A DNA stretch of 64,000 bases, from the NCBI GenBank assembly GCA_021151525.1, contig JAGKXD010000008.1:1-64000 (forward strand). Reading direction: 5' to 3'. The number at the start of each line of letters is the position of its first letter. Within the stretch, counting starts at the first letter, position 1. This stretch comes from Cellvibrionaceae bacterium. Lineage in GTDB: Bacteria; Pseudomonadota; Gammaproteobacteria; Pseudomonadales; Cellvibrionaceae. A program made the translations under genes and the position numbers. Shown here in pieces: positions 27,305 through 36,409 of this stretch. A model generated the notes under the pieces. That model was not told where the DNA came from. It saw nothing but the letters and a program-made list of their open reading frames with translations, and ran no database searches.

Positions 27305-28528
27305 ATGAAGACGGCGGTAAGCGAATTAAGTGTACTTGTTGCGGACGATAGTATTACGCAGCGTATGCATGCGCAAAATTTATGTGCGGAATTAGGTTTG
27401 CAAGATGTGCATGGTGCAACAGACGGACGCGACGCACTAAAAATTTTGTTGGCAAATAATGTTGATGTAGCACTCATTGATTTAGAAATGCCAATTATGG
27501 ATGGCATAGAGCTGCTGCGAAGTATTGCACAAGAAAAATGTGCAAAGAGCGTTATTATTCTCAGCGCCAAAGATCCCATTTTAATTGCTAGCGTGGGAAC
27601 TATGGCAGAAGCCGATGGTTTGCGTGTATTAGGCACATTTCAAAAACCTCTGCAGCGCGATCTATTAGAAACTAGCTTAATGCGATTTGTGCGCGATTTA
27701 AAAAGCAACCCTACAGCTGAACCTGTTGCGCCGAGCGAAGTGACTGTTATTGATTTTTGTAACGCCTTAGATGTTGGCGATATTACCTTGTCCTATCAAC
27801 CCAAGCTAACAGTACAAGGGTTGATTTTGCGCGGTGTGGAAGCGCTCGCACGCTGGAAACATCCGCAAAAAGGTAGTATCTCCCCGAGTGTTTTTATTCC
27901 GCTGGCGGAGCGCCACGGGTTAATTGACACGCTCACGCGCGAGTTGTTGGAAAAAGCCTTTCAACAAAAACGTACGTGGCAACAAATGGGGTTGCGTTTT
28001 CATTTGGCATTTAATTTGTCACCACTTTCCTTGGCAGATGCAGGCCTGTCAGATTGGCTTTCTGAATTAGCTCAGCAATACTCAATACCGCCCGAAGAAA
28101 TAACCTTAGAAGTTACCGAAAATGCATTGTTGGGGGAACTCGCTTGCGCAATTCGTACCTTGGCGCGTTTGCGTTTGAAAGGTTTCAATATCGCCATAGA
28201 TGATTACGGCACTGGCTTCGCAAATGCACAACAGTTGTCGCGTGTGCCTGCAACTGAATTAAAAATTGATCGGTCATTGGTTCATCAAGTGTCCACTCGC
28301 CCACAGCAAAAAACCATTTTGGCAAGTACGGTAGATTTAGCCAAAAATCTTAAACTGATTACAGTTGCTGAAGGGGTTGAAACCTTGGAAGACTATCAAG
28401 TCTTAGTTGAGTTGGGGGTTGATCAAGTACAAGGCTTTTATTTTGCTAAGCCATTGTATCCCGATGATTTGTTGGAGTGGATAAAAACGGGCTTATCGAA
28501 AATTCGGCGGCAAGTAAATGGCGGCTGA
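27305..28528 (+). CDS. Response regulator with EAL c-di-GMP phosphodiesterase domain
   Basis: A 407-residue protein with an N-terminal receiver (VADDSITQR, Asp59 in ALIDLEMPIMDG) and a C-terminal EAL domain. The EAL catalytic set looks complete: GVEALARWKHP, FNLSPLSL, LEVTENALL, AIDDYGTGFANAQ, LKIDRSLV, AEGVET, and QGFYFAKPL. It should hydrolyse c-di-GMP, with activity set by phosphorylation. It begins immediately after the cheB stop. This suggests that the CheA of this operon controls c-di-GMP as well as, or instead of, a flagellar motor. Confidence 0.92.
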   Translation: MKTAVSELSVLVADDSITQRMHAQNLCAELGLQDVHGATDGRDALKILLANNVDVALIDLEMPIMDGIELLRSIAQEKCAKSVIILSAKDPILIASVGTMAEADGLRVLGTFQKPLQRDLLETSLMRFVRDLKSNPTAEPVAPSEVTVIDFCNALDVGDITLSYQPKLTVQGLILRGVEALARWKHPQKGSISPSVFIPLAERHGLIDTLTRELLEKAFQQKRTWQQMGLRFHLAFNLSPLSLADAGLSDWLSELAQQYSIPPEEITLEVTENALLGELACAIRTLARLRLKGFNIAIDDYGTGFANAQQLSRVPATELKIDRSLVHQVSTRPQQKTILASTVDLAKNLKLITVAEGVETLEDYQVLVELGVDQVQGFYFAKPLYPDDLLEWIKTGLSKIRRQVNGG

Positions 28529-28823
28529 TTTATTAATCTATTGTCATATAGCCGCCTTACCATTTGGCTTTTTGACAAGACATGGCGCATTTCCCTAACA
28601 GGAGTGGTAGTATCGCCCGCTTGTGGATATGGTCATGAGCGAGCTGTGAGTTAGTTGTGTTGCTGATTTTTTACACTGCGTCGTTCTTCTCTTCAGGCGC
28701 TTGCTAAAGCGCCCATGTCCCCTAAGGTCGATTATGTCGATCAGTGTTGTTAGTGCTTTTTACTACGAAATTGCGCTAGCAAAGGAAATACACACTCCGG
28801 TAGCAATTACTCAGGTGACAATC

Positions 28824-30635
28824 ATGCGCTATTTAAAACTCGCCACACTTATTTTTGCTGTGTGTGGTACAAGTATCAACTGCCTTGCTGACATCGCCAT
28901 TCAAAACCCCGATTCACGCAACGCCATTTTATTAGATGGACGTTGGGACACCATTGTTGATCCTTACGAAAATGGTTACTACAACCACCGCTATGAAGAA
29001 TCTGACAAGGGCTATTTTAAAAATGCCAAGCCTGCGAATCCCAGTGATTTAGTCGAATACGATTTTGCACGTTCCCCCAAACTCAATGTGCCTGGTGATT
29101 GGAATACTCAGGACGAAAAATTATTTTTATACGAAGGCACCATTTGGTATCACCGCGACTTTGATATAGGTAAAAAATCCGATCAGAGCTATGCGCTTTA
29201 TTTTGGCGCGGTAAATTATCATTCAACCATATATTTAAACGGCAAAAAATTGGACTCTCATGAAGGGGGATTCACACCTTTCCAAATTGATATTTCAGAT
29301 GAAGTGAGAGCGGGCATCAACTCATTGGTTGTCAAAGTTGATAACCATCGCGAACGCGATCAAATTCCTACCGTCAATACGGATTGGTGGAATTATGGTG
29401 GCATCACACGCTCGGTAAAAGTACTGCAATACCCCAAAGCTCATATTCAAGATTACTTTGTACAGCTAAGCAAAACTGAAGAAAACATGCTTGAAGGTTG
29501 GATTAAGGTTGAAAACTTCAATAAAGATAATTTGGATATTCAGAAAGTAGATCTGCGTATTCCTGAATTAAATATTACCCAAAAAATATCAATCAATAAA
29601 AACGGCGAAGGCAAATTTGAAATTCCTGCCAAACCTATTTTGTGGAGCCCAGAACAACCCAAGTTGTATACGGTTGATTTGAGTTTTATGCAGGATGTTG
29701 TGCACGATAAGATTGGCTTCAGAACTATTCAGACGCAAGGCGAAAATATTCTATTGAATGGAAAATCTATTTTCTTGCGTGGCATTAGTATTCATGAAGA
29801 GTCGCCTTTGCATCCTGGACGCGCTTGGAGCGAGGAGGATGCGCGTATACTTCTAACCTGGGCAAAGGAACTGGGTTGTAATTTTGTGCGCTTGGCGCAT
29901 TACCCTCACAACGAAGCGATGCTGCGTTTGGCAGATCAAATGGGTTTGTTGGTGTGGTCAGAAATTCCAGTGTATTGGACGGTGTTATTTAATAACCCAA
30001 CTGTGTATGGAAAAGCGGAAAATCAATTAGAAGAAATGATATCCCGTGATAAAAACCGCGCTTCAATCGTGATGTGGTCTATGGCGAATGAAACTCCAAA
30101 TTCACCATCGCGTTTAAAATTTATCAGTCAGCTTGCGCAAAAAGCGCGTGAACTTGACCCTACTCGTTTAATTACCGCCGCACTGGATACTCAAAGCGAT
30201 GATAATGGCGCTAAGGTTATAGATGATCCCTTGTCTTCTATTGTCGATGTTATAGGTGTAAATAGTTATTGTGGTTGGTATGTGGCTACACCGGGTAGTT
30301 GCGCGAGTTTGAAATGGATGTCGCGCTACCGCAAGCCCGTTATTATGAGCGAGTTTGGGGCCGATGCATTGCAAGGTTTGCATGGCGATAAAGCCCAGCG
30401 TTGGACCGAAGAATATCAAGCAGATGTATACGTTAATAATTTGCTGATGATCGATAAAATGACGTTCTTGCGCGGCATGTCGCCCTGGATATTAAAAGAT
30501 TTTCGCTCACCGCGCCGCCCCTTGCCAGCAGTACAAGATTTCTGGAACCGCAAAGGTTTAATTTCAGATAAAGGCATTAAGAAAAAATCGTGGTATATCT
30601 TGCACGACTATTATGTGAAGAAAACTATCGATTAA
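28824..30635 (+). CDS. Secreted GH2 glycoside hydrolase, beta-glucuronidase-like
   Basis: A 603-residue enzyme with a signal peptide (MRYLKLATLIFAVCGTSINCLA). It has the GH2 order: sugar-binding jelly roll (LYEGTIWYHRDFD, YLNGKKLDSHEGGFTPF), immunoglobulin-like domain, TIM barrel. The acid/base is Glu423 in WSMANETPN and the nucleophile is Glu510 in IMSEFGADALQGLH. The segment FGADALQGLH...WTEEYQ resembles beta-glucuronidases, though galactosidase or another exo-activity is possible. Periplasmic or exported location fits polysaccharide breakdown. ATG 28824 is chosen because AGGTG lies 6 bases upstream and a signal peptide follows; the frame is open further upstream without such support. A terminator follows. 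Confidence 0.9.
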   Translation: MRYLKLATLIFAVCGTSINCLADIAIQNPDSRNAILLDGRWDTIVDPYENGYYNHRYEESDKGYFKNAKPANPSDLVEYDFARSPKLNVPGDWNTQDEKLFLYEGTIWYHRDFDIGKKSDQSYALYFGAVNYHSTIYLNGKKLDSHEGGFTPFQIDISDEVRAGINSLVVKVDNHRERDQIPTVNTDWWNYGGITRSVKVLQYPKAHIQDYFVQLSKTEENMLEGWIKVENFNKDNLDIQKVDLRIPELNITQKISINKNGEGKFEIPAKPILWSPEQPKLYTVDLSFMQDVVHDKIGFRTIQTQGENILLNGKSIFLRGISIHEESPLHPGRAWSEEDARILLTWAKELGCNFVRLAHYPHNEAMLRLADQMGLLVWSEIPVYWTVLFNNPTVYGKAENQLEEMISRDKNRASIVMWSMANETPNSPSRLKFISQLAQKARELDPTRLITAALDTQSDDNGAKVIDDPLSSIVDVIGVNSYCGWYVATPGSCASLKWMSRYRKPVIMSEFGADALQGLHGDKAQRWTEEYQADVYVNNLLMIDKMTFLRGMSPWILKDFRSPRRPLPAVQDFWNRKGLISDKGIKKKSWYILHDYYVKKTID

Positions 30636-30649
30636 AACTCAAACGACTA

Positions 30650-30673
30650 AACCGCGCATTGCGCGGTTTTTTT
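30650..30673 (+). terminator. Intrinsic terminator after the GH2 gene
   Basis: AACCGCGC / GCGCGGTT stem with a 3-base loop, followed by a T-run, 15 bases after the stop codon. Confidence 0.9.
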
Positions 30674-30747
30674 AAATAGATGATGCATTAATTTGCTGTT
30701 TCAGTTTTATCGATCATCTGGTGTTAGAGAAATCTTAGAGAGAGTTT

Positions 30748-31689
30748 ATGAATACGCATCTGATAAAAACACTCATAAAAATTTCAGCACTAACAATCTC
30801 TATGTCGGTTGCTGTTGCCATACAGGCGCAAGAAGTGGTGCTGGCTTTTACGGATACGCTCGCGCCGGCCACGAGTTTAGATGGCACTGCACGCAGCAAA
30901 ATGCTGATTAGAAATATGGCAAGAGCAGATGTAAACCAAGCTATGTTTTTAATTAAAGCCAAAGCAGTGAACGCCAATACTATTGATCGGCTTGATTTCT
31001 ATGATGAAACAGGGCAGTTGTTGGTTAATGCGGGCTACAACATTTCCATGGTGCATCGCCAAAAAAGTTACGCCTACCCAATTGATATTATGAAAGCCAA
31101 TGGCATTCTGGAATCCTACCCTCATTACCATAAGCATGTGAGCATTCCCTATTTATATAGCTATAGCGATCCAGAAACCTTAAAACAATTACAGGGCTTT
31201 TTGGCTGAGCACGATTATTTGCCAACTTATATCACCACGCGTGTGCACGATGAGTATATGAATCATTTGTATCAAGTACGCATTACCAGTGGCCGCACCG
31301 TCGATATACGTGCGTTGGAAAAAGCCTACGTGAATATGATCTTAAACGCAGTAACTCGCTACGATGCCAAAGCGCATATGATGCTTGGCTTCAGTCCGCG
31401 CCAAGTATTATTGCTTCATGAAAATGATTTAGCGGCTTACTGCATTGTGAGTGTTATAGATGAGTTAAACAAAAAAGGCTTTAAGGTTGTTGCACCAGAA
31501 AAAGTATTTACGGACCCTGTTTTAAATCCTTTCTTTGTTTCAGGCTTTTCGGCAACCAGTTATATGCCTTATATCACCGGCTTGCCGGAAGAAAAAGCTA
31601 TATGGTATGAAGTGGCTAACTCAAAAGATAAAGAAGATGTTCATGCTTATTTGCATGAACAGGGGTTGGATGGATTGCTTCCGCAATAA
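30748..31689 (+). CDS. NodB-fold polysaccharide-deacetylase-like protein with degraded metal site
   Basis: A 313-residue secreted protein (signal peptide about 1-28, cut after AIQA). The C-terminal signature VLLLHENDLAAYCIVSVIDEL and the early region VVLAFTDTLAP...RSKMLIRNM resemble secreted NodB-type deacetylases, which usually read TFDDAP and NH[ST]xxH. Here the first Asp is Thr35 (FTDT; Asp36 kept) and the His box reads NISMVH (first metal His replaced by Ile99; His103 kept). The usual deacetylase chemistry is therefore unlikely; a binding or scaffold role, or another activity, is possible. AGAG upstream of the ATG is the ribosome site. A GyrI-like gene follows 44 bases later. Confidence 0.7.
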   Translation: MNTHLIKTLIKISALTISMSVAVAIQAQEVVLAFTDTLAPATSLDGTARSKMLIRNMARADVNQAMFLIKAKAVNANTIDRLDFYDETGQLLVNAGYNISMVHRQKSYAYPIDIMKANGILESYPHYHKHVSIPYLYSYSDPETLKQLQGFLAEHDYLPTYITTRVHDEYMNHLYQVRITSGRTVDIRALEKAYVNMILNAVTRYDAKAHMMLGFSPRQVLLLHENDLAAYCIVSVIDELNKKGFKVVAPEKVFTDPVLNPFFVSGFSATSYMPYITGLPEEKAIWYEVANSKDKEDVHAYLHEQGLDGLLPQ

Positions 31690-31733
31690 ATTTCAATCGT
31701 ATTCATATCATAGATTTGTTAGAGATTTCGCTC

Positions 31734-32180
31734 ATGCATAGTGTTCAGTTACAGGAAAAAATAATCACCGGCTTAAGTGCAAGAACAAATAATCAAAACG
31801 AACAAAGCCCAGCAACGGGAAAAATTGGCCCCTTAGTTCAACAGTTTGATCAAGATGTTGTGGTTAATTATCGCGAAGGCGCCCGAGTATATAGTGTTTA
31901 CTACAATTACGAATCGGATGTTACTGGAGATTATTCAGTATTAGTCGGTGCTGATAGAGTAGCGTCTGCCAGTGTTGAGTTGGATAGCGTAATTATTCAA
32001 GCGGGCAAGTATTTGGTCTTTTCGGGTAGTGGTCAGGTTCCTCAAGTGGTTTTTGAAACTTGGGAAAAAGTATGGAATTATTTTTCTGCTGAAAACTGCC
32101 CACACTCTAGAGCCTATACAACGGATTTTGAATTTTATAAGAGTCAGAGCGATATCGAAATTCATATCGCCATAGAATAA
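31734..32180 (+). CDS. GyrI-like / Cass2-type effector-binding protein
   Basis: A 148-residue stand-alone small-molecule-binding protein. The pattern ARVYSVYYNYESDVTGDYSVLVGADRV, then IIQAGKYLVFSGSGQVPQVV, and a late Trp-rich helix (FETWEKVWNYF) fits the GyrI-like fold in its Cass2 (integron-cassette, AraC-effector-type) branch. Such proteins bind drugs or metabolites; no DNA-binding domain is present. No signal peptide, so cytoplasmic. ATG 31734 has AGAG 9 bases upstream. Ligand unknown. Confidence 0.8.
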   Translation: MHSVQLQEKIITGLSARTNNQNEQSPATGKIGPLVQQFDQDVVVNYREGARVYSVYYNYESDVTGDYSVLVGADRVASASVELDSVIIQAGKYLVFSGSGQVPQVVFETWEKVWNYFSAENCPHSRAYTTDFEFYKSQSDIEIHIAIE

Positions 32181-32200
32181 TACCTGTGCTTATCTCTCAT

Positions 32201-32233
32201 AAAAAACCTCTGCTTTATCGGCAGAGGTTTTTT
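32201..32233. terminator. Bidirectional terminator
   Basis: AAAAAACCTCTGC and GCAGAGGTTTTTT pair perfectly (13 bp) around a 7-base loop. It lies between the GyrI-like gene and the convergent nrtD gene and can end both transcripts. Confidence 0.93.
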
Positions 32234-32258
32234 ACATCCCAGCAAAAATATGAGTTAA

Positions 32259-33110
32259 TTAGGCAACTTGTTTGCTGCCATCTTTCTCAGCGGCTTTTTC
32301 TGCTCGCTTTTGTGCTATGGGTTCAATTTTTTTTTGCTTCTCGTACAAGAAACGCAGTACGGCGGTGCGGTAGCTGTTGTATTCAGGATCATCCGCCAAT
32401 TCCAAACGGTTGCGTGGGCGCGCTAATTTCACATCCAGAATTTCGCCAACAGTTGCCGCTGGGCCGTTGGTCATCATCACAATGCGATCTGACAACAATA
32501 CAGCTTCGTCTACATCGTGGGTAATCATAATAACGGTGTTCCCCAAGGTGTTTTGAATTTCCATTAGAGAATCTTGCAGGTGTGCACGTGTTAATGCATC
32601 GAGCGCACCGAAGGGTTCGTCCATCAATAATACTTGCGGTTCCATTGCCAATGCACGGGCAATACCTACGCGTTGCTTCATGCCGCCGGAGATTTCATCT
32701 GGGCGTTTGTGCATAGCGTGAGTCATGTGCACCAACTCTAAATTGTGTTCAATCCACTCGCGTATTTCTGTTTTGCTTTTCTTGCCTTTGAATACTTCTT
32801 TAACGCCCAGTTCAACGTTTTGATAAGCGGTGAGCCATGGCAACAGTGAATGGTTTTGGAAAACTACAGCTCGCTCTGGGCCAGGTTCATTAACTTCTCT
32901 GCCATTGAGCATTACGCCGCCTGCAGTTGCGCGGTAAAGGCCTGCAACAATATTCAGTACTGTAGATTTGCCACAGCCGGAGTGGCCTATAAGTGAAACA
33001 AATTCACCTTTGTTAATTTTTAAATTTACATCTTGCAATGCGCAGAATGGTCCGCGTGGTGTTGGAAATTCGATTCCTACTTTGGAAATTTCTAAATGCA
33101 GTTCTGGCAT
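32259..33110 (-). CDS. nrtD: Nitrate-type ABC transporter, ATP-binding protein
   Basis: A 283-residue ATPase of the nitrate/sulfonate/taurine class. Walker A is GHSGCGKST, the Q-loop is VFQNHSLLPWLT, the signature is EISGGMKQRVGIARAL, Walker B is VLLMDEPFGALD, and the switch His is in MITHDVDEA. It is the third gene of the leftward nrt operon. The C-terminal Lys/Ala-rich tail is not part of the usual fold. The domain pattern is closest to NrtD/CynD-type subunits because of the neighbouring NrtA-like binding protein. Confidence 0.92.
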   Translation of the reverse strand: MPELHLEISKVGIEFPTPRGPFCALQDVNLKINKGEFVSLIGHSGCGKSTVLNIVAGLYRATAGGVMLNGREVNEPGPERAVVFQNHSLLPWLTAYQNVELGVKEVFKGKKSKTEIREWIEHNLELVHMTHAMHKRPDEISGGMKQRVGIARALAMEPQVLLMDEPFGALDALTRAHLQDSLMEIQNTLGNTVIMITHDVDEAVLLSDRIVMMTNGPAATVGEILDVKLARPRNRLELADDPEYNSYRTAVLRFLYEKQKKIEPIAQKRAEKAAEKDGSKQVA

Positions 33111-33178
33111 GAGCTTAATCCTCTATTTCTTTTGGGGCGTTTGCCCTCAGTGCGAAAAAATCTGTTGTGAAACCTAAC

Positions 33179-34204
33179 TTATCGAACCACTGCGGATTTA
33201 TCCCAGTTCACATAACTTTGAATTAACAGCAGGGTGCGGTCTAAACCAAATCCAATTAGGCCAATCGTCAGTACAGCTACACAAATACGACTCAGAGACT
33301 CAGACGAACCATTTTGGAATTCATCCCATACAAATTTTCCAAGGCCAGGGTTTTGGGCGAGCATTTCAGCAGCAATCAACACCATCCACGCAATACCTAA
33401 TGACAAACGCAAACCGGTAAACATCATTGGAATTGAAGAGGGCAGCACAATTTTGCGTACATGTGTAAACCAGCCTAGGCGTAATACGCGGCTCACATTA
33501 ATCAAATCTTTACTGACACCTGCAACGCCTACCGCTGTGTTAATCATGGTCGGCCACATGCAGCAGAGGCTTACCGTGAGCAATGAAATAATGAATGATT
33601 TTGAAAACATGGGGGCTTCGCTCACATACACTGAACTCACAACTAAAGTAATGAGCGGTAACCAAGCGAGTGGTGATACGGGTTTAAAAATTTGAATGAT
33701 CGGATTAAATGCTTGGTAGAGTGGTTGGCTTAGGCCAATAACAATGCCAACCGGTATAGCGATAAGTGTTGCGAGAAAAAATCCACTTAATACGGTAATT
33801 AAGCTGGTTTTGATTTTTTCAAAGAATGTGGGGCGACCATTATATTCGCGCTTTTTAATTTCAGCTTTAGGGTCAGCTTTTAAGGCTTCTTCGTTGCGTT
33901 TAGCTTGGCGCTCATAAAATGCAGCTTCGCGCGCTTTTTCTTCTTTGTATTCCACAAGCATGTTGCCAGCTTGCTCATAAACTTGTTTGGGCCCCGGAAA
34001 GGTTCCTAGTGAGGTTTTTATACTTTGTGAACCCACTTGCCAGAAAAGTAAAAAAATCACCAACCCTACGCAGGGAATAAAGGTGCCCAAAACAATATCG
34101 CGCCATTTTGCTGCAGAAATTTTTCCGAATTTAGCGGTTAGTGACGATGCTTTTTTAGGTGTGGATACAACTGCGGTGCCGAGGTTGGTTGTTGCTTCAC
34201 TCAT
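33179..34204 (-). CDS. nrtB: Nitrate-type ABC transporter, permease
   Basis: A 341-residue inner-membrane permease of the BPD_transp_1 family with about six membrane segments. The first is near residues 35-55; then a long charged cytoplasmic-type insert (VEYKEEKAREAAFYERQAKRN) precedes the core. The EAA-like loop is seen near VSRVLRLGWFTHVRKIVLPSS, which contacts the ATPase. It pairs with the NrtD-like ATPase downstream and the NrtA-like binding protein upstream. The charged insert between the first two segments makes it longer than many homologs. Confidence 0.92.
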   Translation of the reverse strand: MSEATTNLGTAVVSTPKKASSLTAKFGKISAAKWRDIVLGTFIPCVGLVIFLLFWQVGSQSIKTSLGTFPGPKQVYEQAGNMLVEYKEEKAREAAFYERQAKRNEEALKADPKAEIKKREYNGRPTFFEKIKTSLITVLSGFFLATLIAIPVGIVIGLSQPLYQAFNPIIQIFKPVSPLAWLPLITLVVSSVYVSEAPMFSKSFIISLLTVSLCCMWPTMINTAVGVAGVSKDLINVSRVLRLGWFTHVRKIVLPSSIPMMFTGLRLSLGIAWMVLIAAEMLAQNPGLGKFVWDEFQNGSSESLSRICVAVLTIGLIGFGLDRTLLLIQSYVNWDKSAVVR

Positions 34205-34278
34205 GGTATATCTCCAGCGTTTATTGAGCTCACCTTTGCTCCCAGATGGTTCTGGGAGCTGGCGTAATACAAATTTAC

Positions 34279-35694
34279 TTACAGTTTTTCGTCGCCTTTC
34301 AAACCAATTTTAAATTGCTTCAAGTAGTCGTTAGGTTTGTGGCCATCAAATTTGATTCCGTCAATCCACTCGGTTGCGTCTGGGCTGCGGAATCCATCCA
34401 CTTTACTCAGATCAACTGGGAAATCAGCGGCTGTCATTTTGCCTTCTTCAATCAAGTCTTTAACGGCCTGCATGTAGACTTCAGGCTTAACAATTTTCTT
34501 CGCTAAATCTATGTACCAGCTGTCTGGTTTTGCTTCAGGAATTTGACCCCAGCGACGCATTTGAGTGAGATACCAGATTGCGTCTGATTGGTAAGGGAAT
34601 GACGCGTTGTAACGGAAGAATACGTTGAAGTCTGGTTCGCTGCGTTTGTCGTTGCGCTCGTACTCGAATACACCCGTCATAGAGTTGGCGATAACTTTTT
34701 CATCTGCGCCCACATAGTTCGCGTTCGAAATCATTTTCGCGCCGGCTTTGCGGTTTGCGTTGTCTTTTTCATCCAACCATTTACCTGCGCGAATTAATGC
34801 TTTCACGACGTGAATGTGAGTGTTTGGATTCTTTTCAGCCCAAGCTTTGGTTACGCCAAATACTTTGTCAGCCATTTGGTTGTGAACAGTGAGTACAGGC
34901 ACACCAATACCGCGGAATACTGCTTGTTGGTTCCATGGTTCACCCACGCAATAACCGTTGATGGTGCCAGCTTCAAGTGTTGCAGGCATTTGTGGAGGAG
35001 GTACTACCGACAGCATGGTGTCTGAACCGAGTTGGCCAGTAATGTCACCTTTTTGTGGTGCATACATACCTGGGTTAATCCCACCTGCTGCCAACCAATA
35101 ACGAAGACCCATGTTGTGAGTGGAAACAGGGAACACCATGCCCATGTTGAAAGGCTTACCCTGATTTTTGTAGTTTTCAATTACCGGTTTTAAAACGCTG
35201 GCAGAAATTGGATGCGCAGGTTTTCCATCAGCACCTTTGGGCACATTCTTTTTAATCATGTTCCAAATATCATTGCCAACTGTACAGGCGTAACCGTTTT
35301 GGTTGAGTGTATAAGCCCAGACTAATTCACCTGCAGTACCGAAGCCTGCTGCTGCGCCAACAGGTTGACCAGCCAACATATGTGAACCATCAAGCTGGCC
35401 GGTAAGTACGCGGTCGAGTACAACTTTCCAGTTTGCTTGTGCTTCGAGTTCTACGTTCAAGCCTTCATCTTCGAAGTAGCCATTTTCTAAAGCAACGGCG
35501 AGTGGAATCATGTCGGTTAATTTAATAAAGCCGAATTTTAAATTTTCTTTTTCAGGTTTTCCGGTTGCCGCTTCTGAAGCATTCATTAATGCAAACCCGG
35601 CGGCAAGCCCCAAAGTAGTTTTAATGAGTTTGCTAAGCATGCTCATTTTTTTTGAAAAAGGTTTTACTGAATTGTTGTTTAGCTTAACGCTCAT
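34279..35694 (-). CDS. nrtA: Nitrate-type ABC transporter, substrate-binding protein
   Basis: A 471-residue binding protein of the NrtA/CmpA family. The N-terminal part is a signal sequence (SMLSKLIKTTLGLAAGFALMNASEA). The mature protein has LKFGFIKLTDMIPLAVALENGYF, TGQLDGSHMLAGQPVGAAAGFG and GYCVGEPWNQQAVFRGIGV, all typical of the family. Nitrate is the most likely ligand, but CmpA relatives bind bicarbonate and others cyanate. It is the first gene of nrtABD. No nitrate or nitrite reductase gene is next to it in this window. A candidate sigma-54 promoter lies about 130 bases upstream. Confidence 0.92.
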   Translation of the reverse strand: MSVKLNNNSVKPFSKKMSMLSKLIKTTLGLAAGFALMNASEAATGKPEKENLKFGFIKLTDMIPLAVALENGYFEDEGLNVELEAQANWKVVLDRVLTGQLDGSHMLAGQPVGAAAGFGTAGELVWAYTLNQNGYACTVGNDIWNMIKKNVPKGADGKPAHPISASVLKPVIENYKNQGKPFNMGMVFPVSTHNMGLRYWLAAGGINPGMYAPQKGDITGQLGSDTMLSVVPPPQMPATLEAGTINGYCVGEPWNQQAVFRGIGVPVLTVHNQMADKVFGVTKAWAEKNPNTHIHVVKALIRAGKWLDEKDNANRKAGAKMISNANYVGADEKVIANSMTGVFEYERNDKRSEPDFNVFFRYNASFPYQSDAIWYLTQMRRWGQIPEAKPDSWYIDLAKKIVKPEVYMQAVKDLIEEGKMTAADFPVDLSKVDGFRSPDATEWIDGIKFDGHKPNDYLKQFKIGLKGDEKL

Positions 35695-35824
35695 AACCTT
35701 GCTCCTAGTGTGTTCTTGAACAAACTCGTTAAAACGAAAAATTAAAAATCTAATGTCTGGTCGGTGTGGCTTTGTTGTGTGCTCTTACTGCACGAGTAAA
35801 AGTAATTTGTTACGAGGTGACCTA

Positions 35825-35840
35825 TTCAAACTCTGTGCCA
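35825..35840 (-). promoter_or_regulatory. Candidate sigma-54 promoter for nrtABD
   Basis: Read leftward: TGGCACAGAGTTTGAA, which fits the -24/-12 consensus TGGCACR-N4-TTGCW with one mismatch (C to A in the -12 part). It points toward nrtA and fits nitrogen control through NtrC. The mismatch falls in the -12 GC, which usually matters. Confidence 0.45.
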
Positions 35841-36159
35841 AGCACTTTTAAATAAACTATTTGTGCATTTTTGGTTCGAGAAAAATCGCGATTTTTTGTG
35901 CGTGCACATTTATGATTCAGGTGTGTGCATAAAATGGAATCTTTGGTTTCACTTGCACTTGTGTTTTTGAACGCTTGTAAAGCCAAATAAAAAACTCATG
36001 CTTTTTTTTGATGCATTTGTGGTCAGGCGCCTTACCAAAAGCTCTGCGGATAACTGGTTGTTGAAGGTTTTTTTGTTTAAATTCAAAGAATTGCTTTGCT
36101 TGGTTTATTAAATTTCGCGGTGCACGGAAGGATAGTGTTGGAGGGAAGTTCAGCTCTTA

Positions 36160-36181
36160 ATCCTTAAGAATTCTTAAGGAT
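36160..36181. promoter_or_regulatory. Perfect 22-bp palindrome, candidate operator
   Basis: ATCCTTAAGAA joined directly to TTCTTAAGGAT with no spacer. A/T-rich with no T-run, so not a terminator. It lies 230 bases upstream of the TPR lipoprotein gene and 465 bases upstream of nrtA. Confidence 0.5.
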
Positions 36182-36409
36182 GAGGTAAAACTTGGCTCAA
36201 ATGTGTTCATCTCTAGTGCATATCGGCTATTGTTTTAGTGGATAAAAGGTCATCTTCGATAGAAATACACAAACATGGGTTCGGACGCTTTCAAACTAGG
36301 TGGTATGAGCTGCCTTCATGAGTTGCCGTTAGGGTGGTTGGGTAGCTGTTAGCTCGGCTAGGTACTGTCGGGTCTATACTTGTGTGAAGAGTTAATTGGG
36401 AAAACAATA

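Larger units (their letters stand above)
35695..36409. other. Intergenic region between nrtA and a TPR lipoprotein gene
   Basis: A 715-base, A/T-rich stretch between divergent genes, the longest non-coding part of the window. It holds the candidate sigma-54 promoter and a 22-bp palindrome (both listed). The rest shows no gene I can support and no similarity to the dispersed repeat. Confidence 0.7.
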
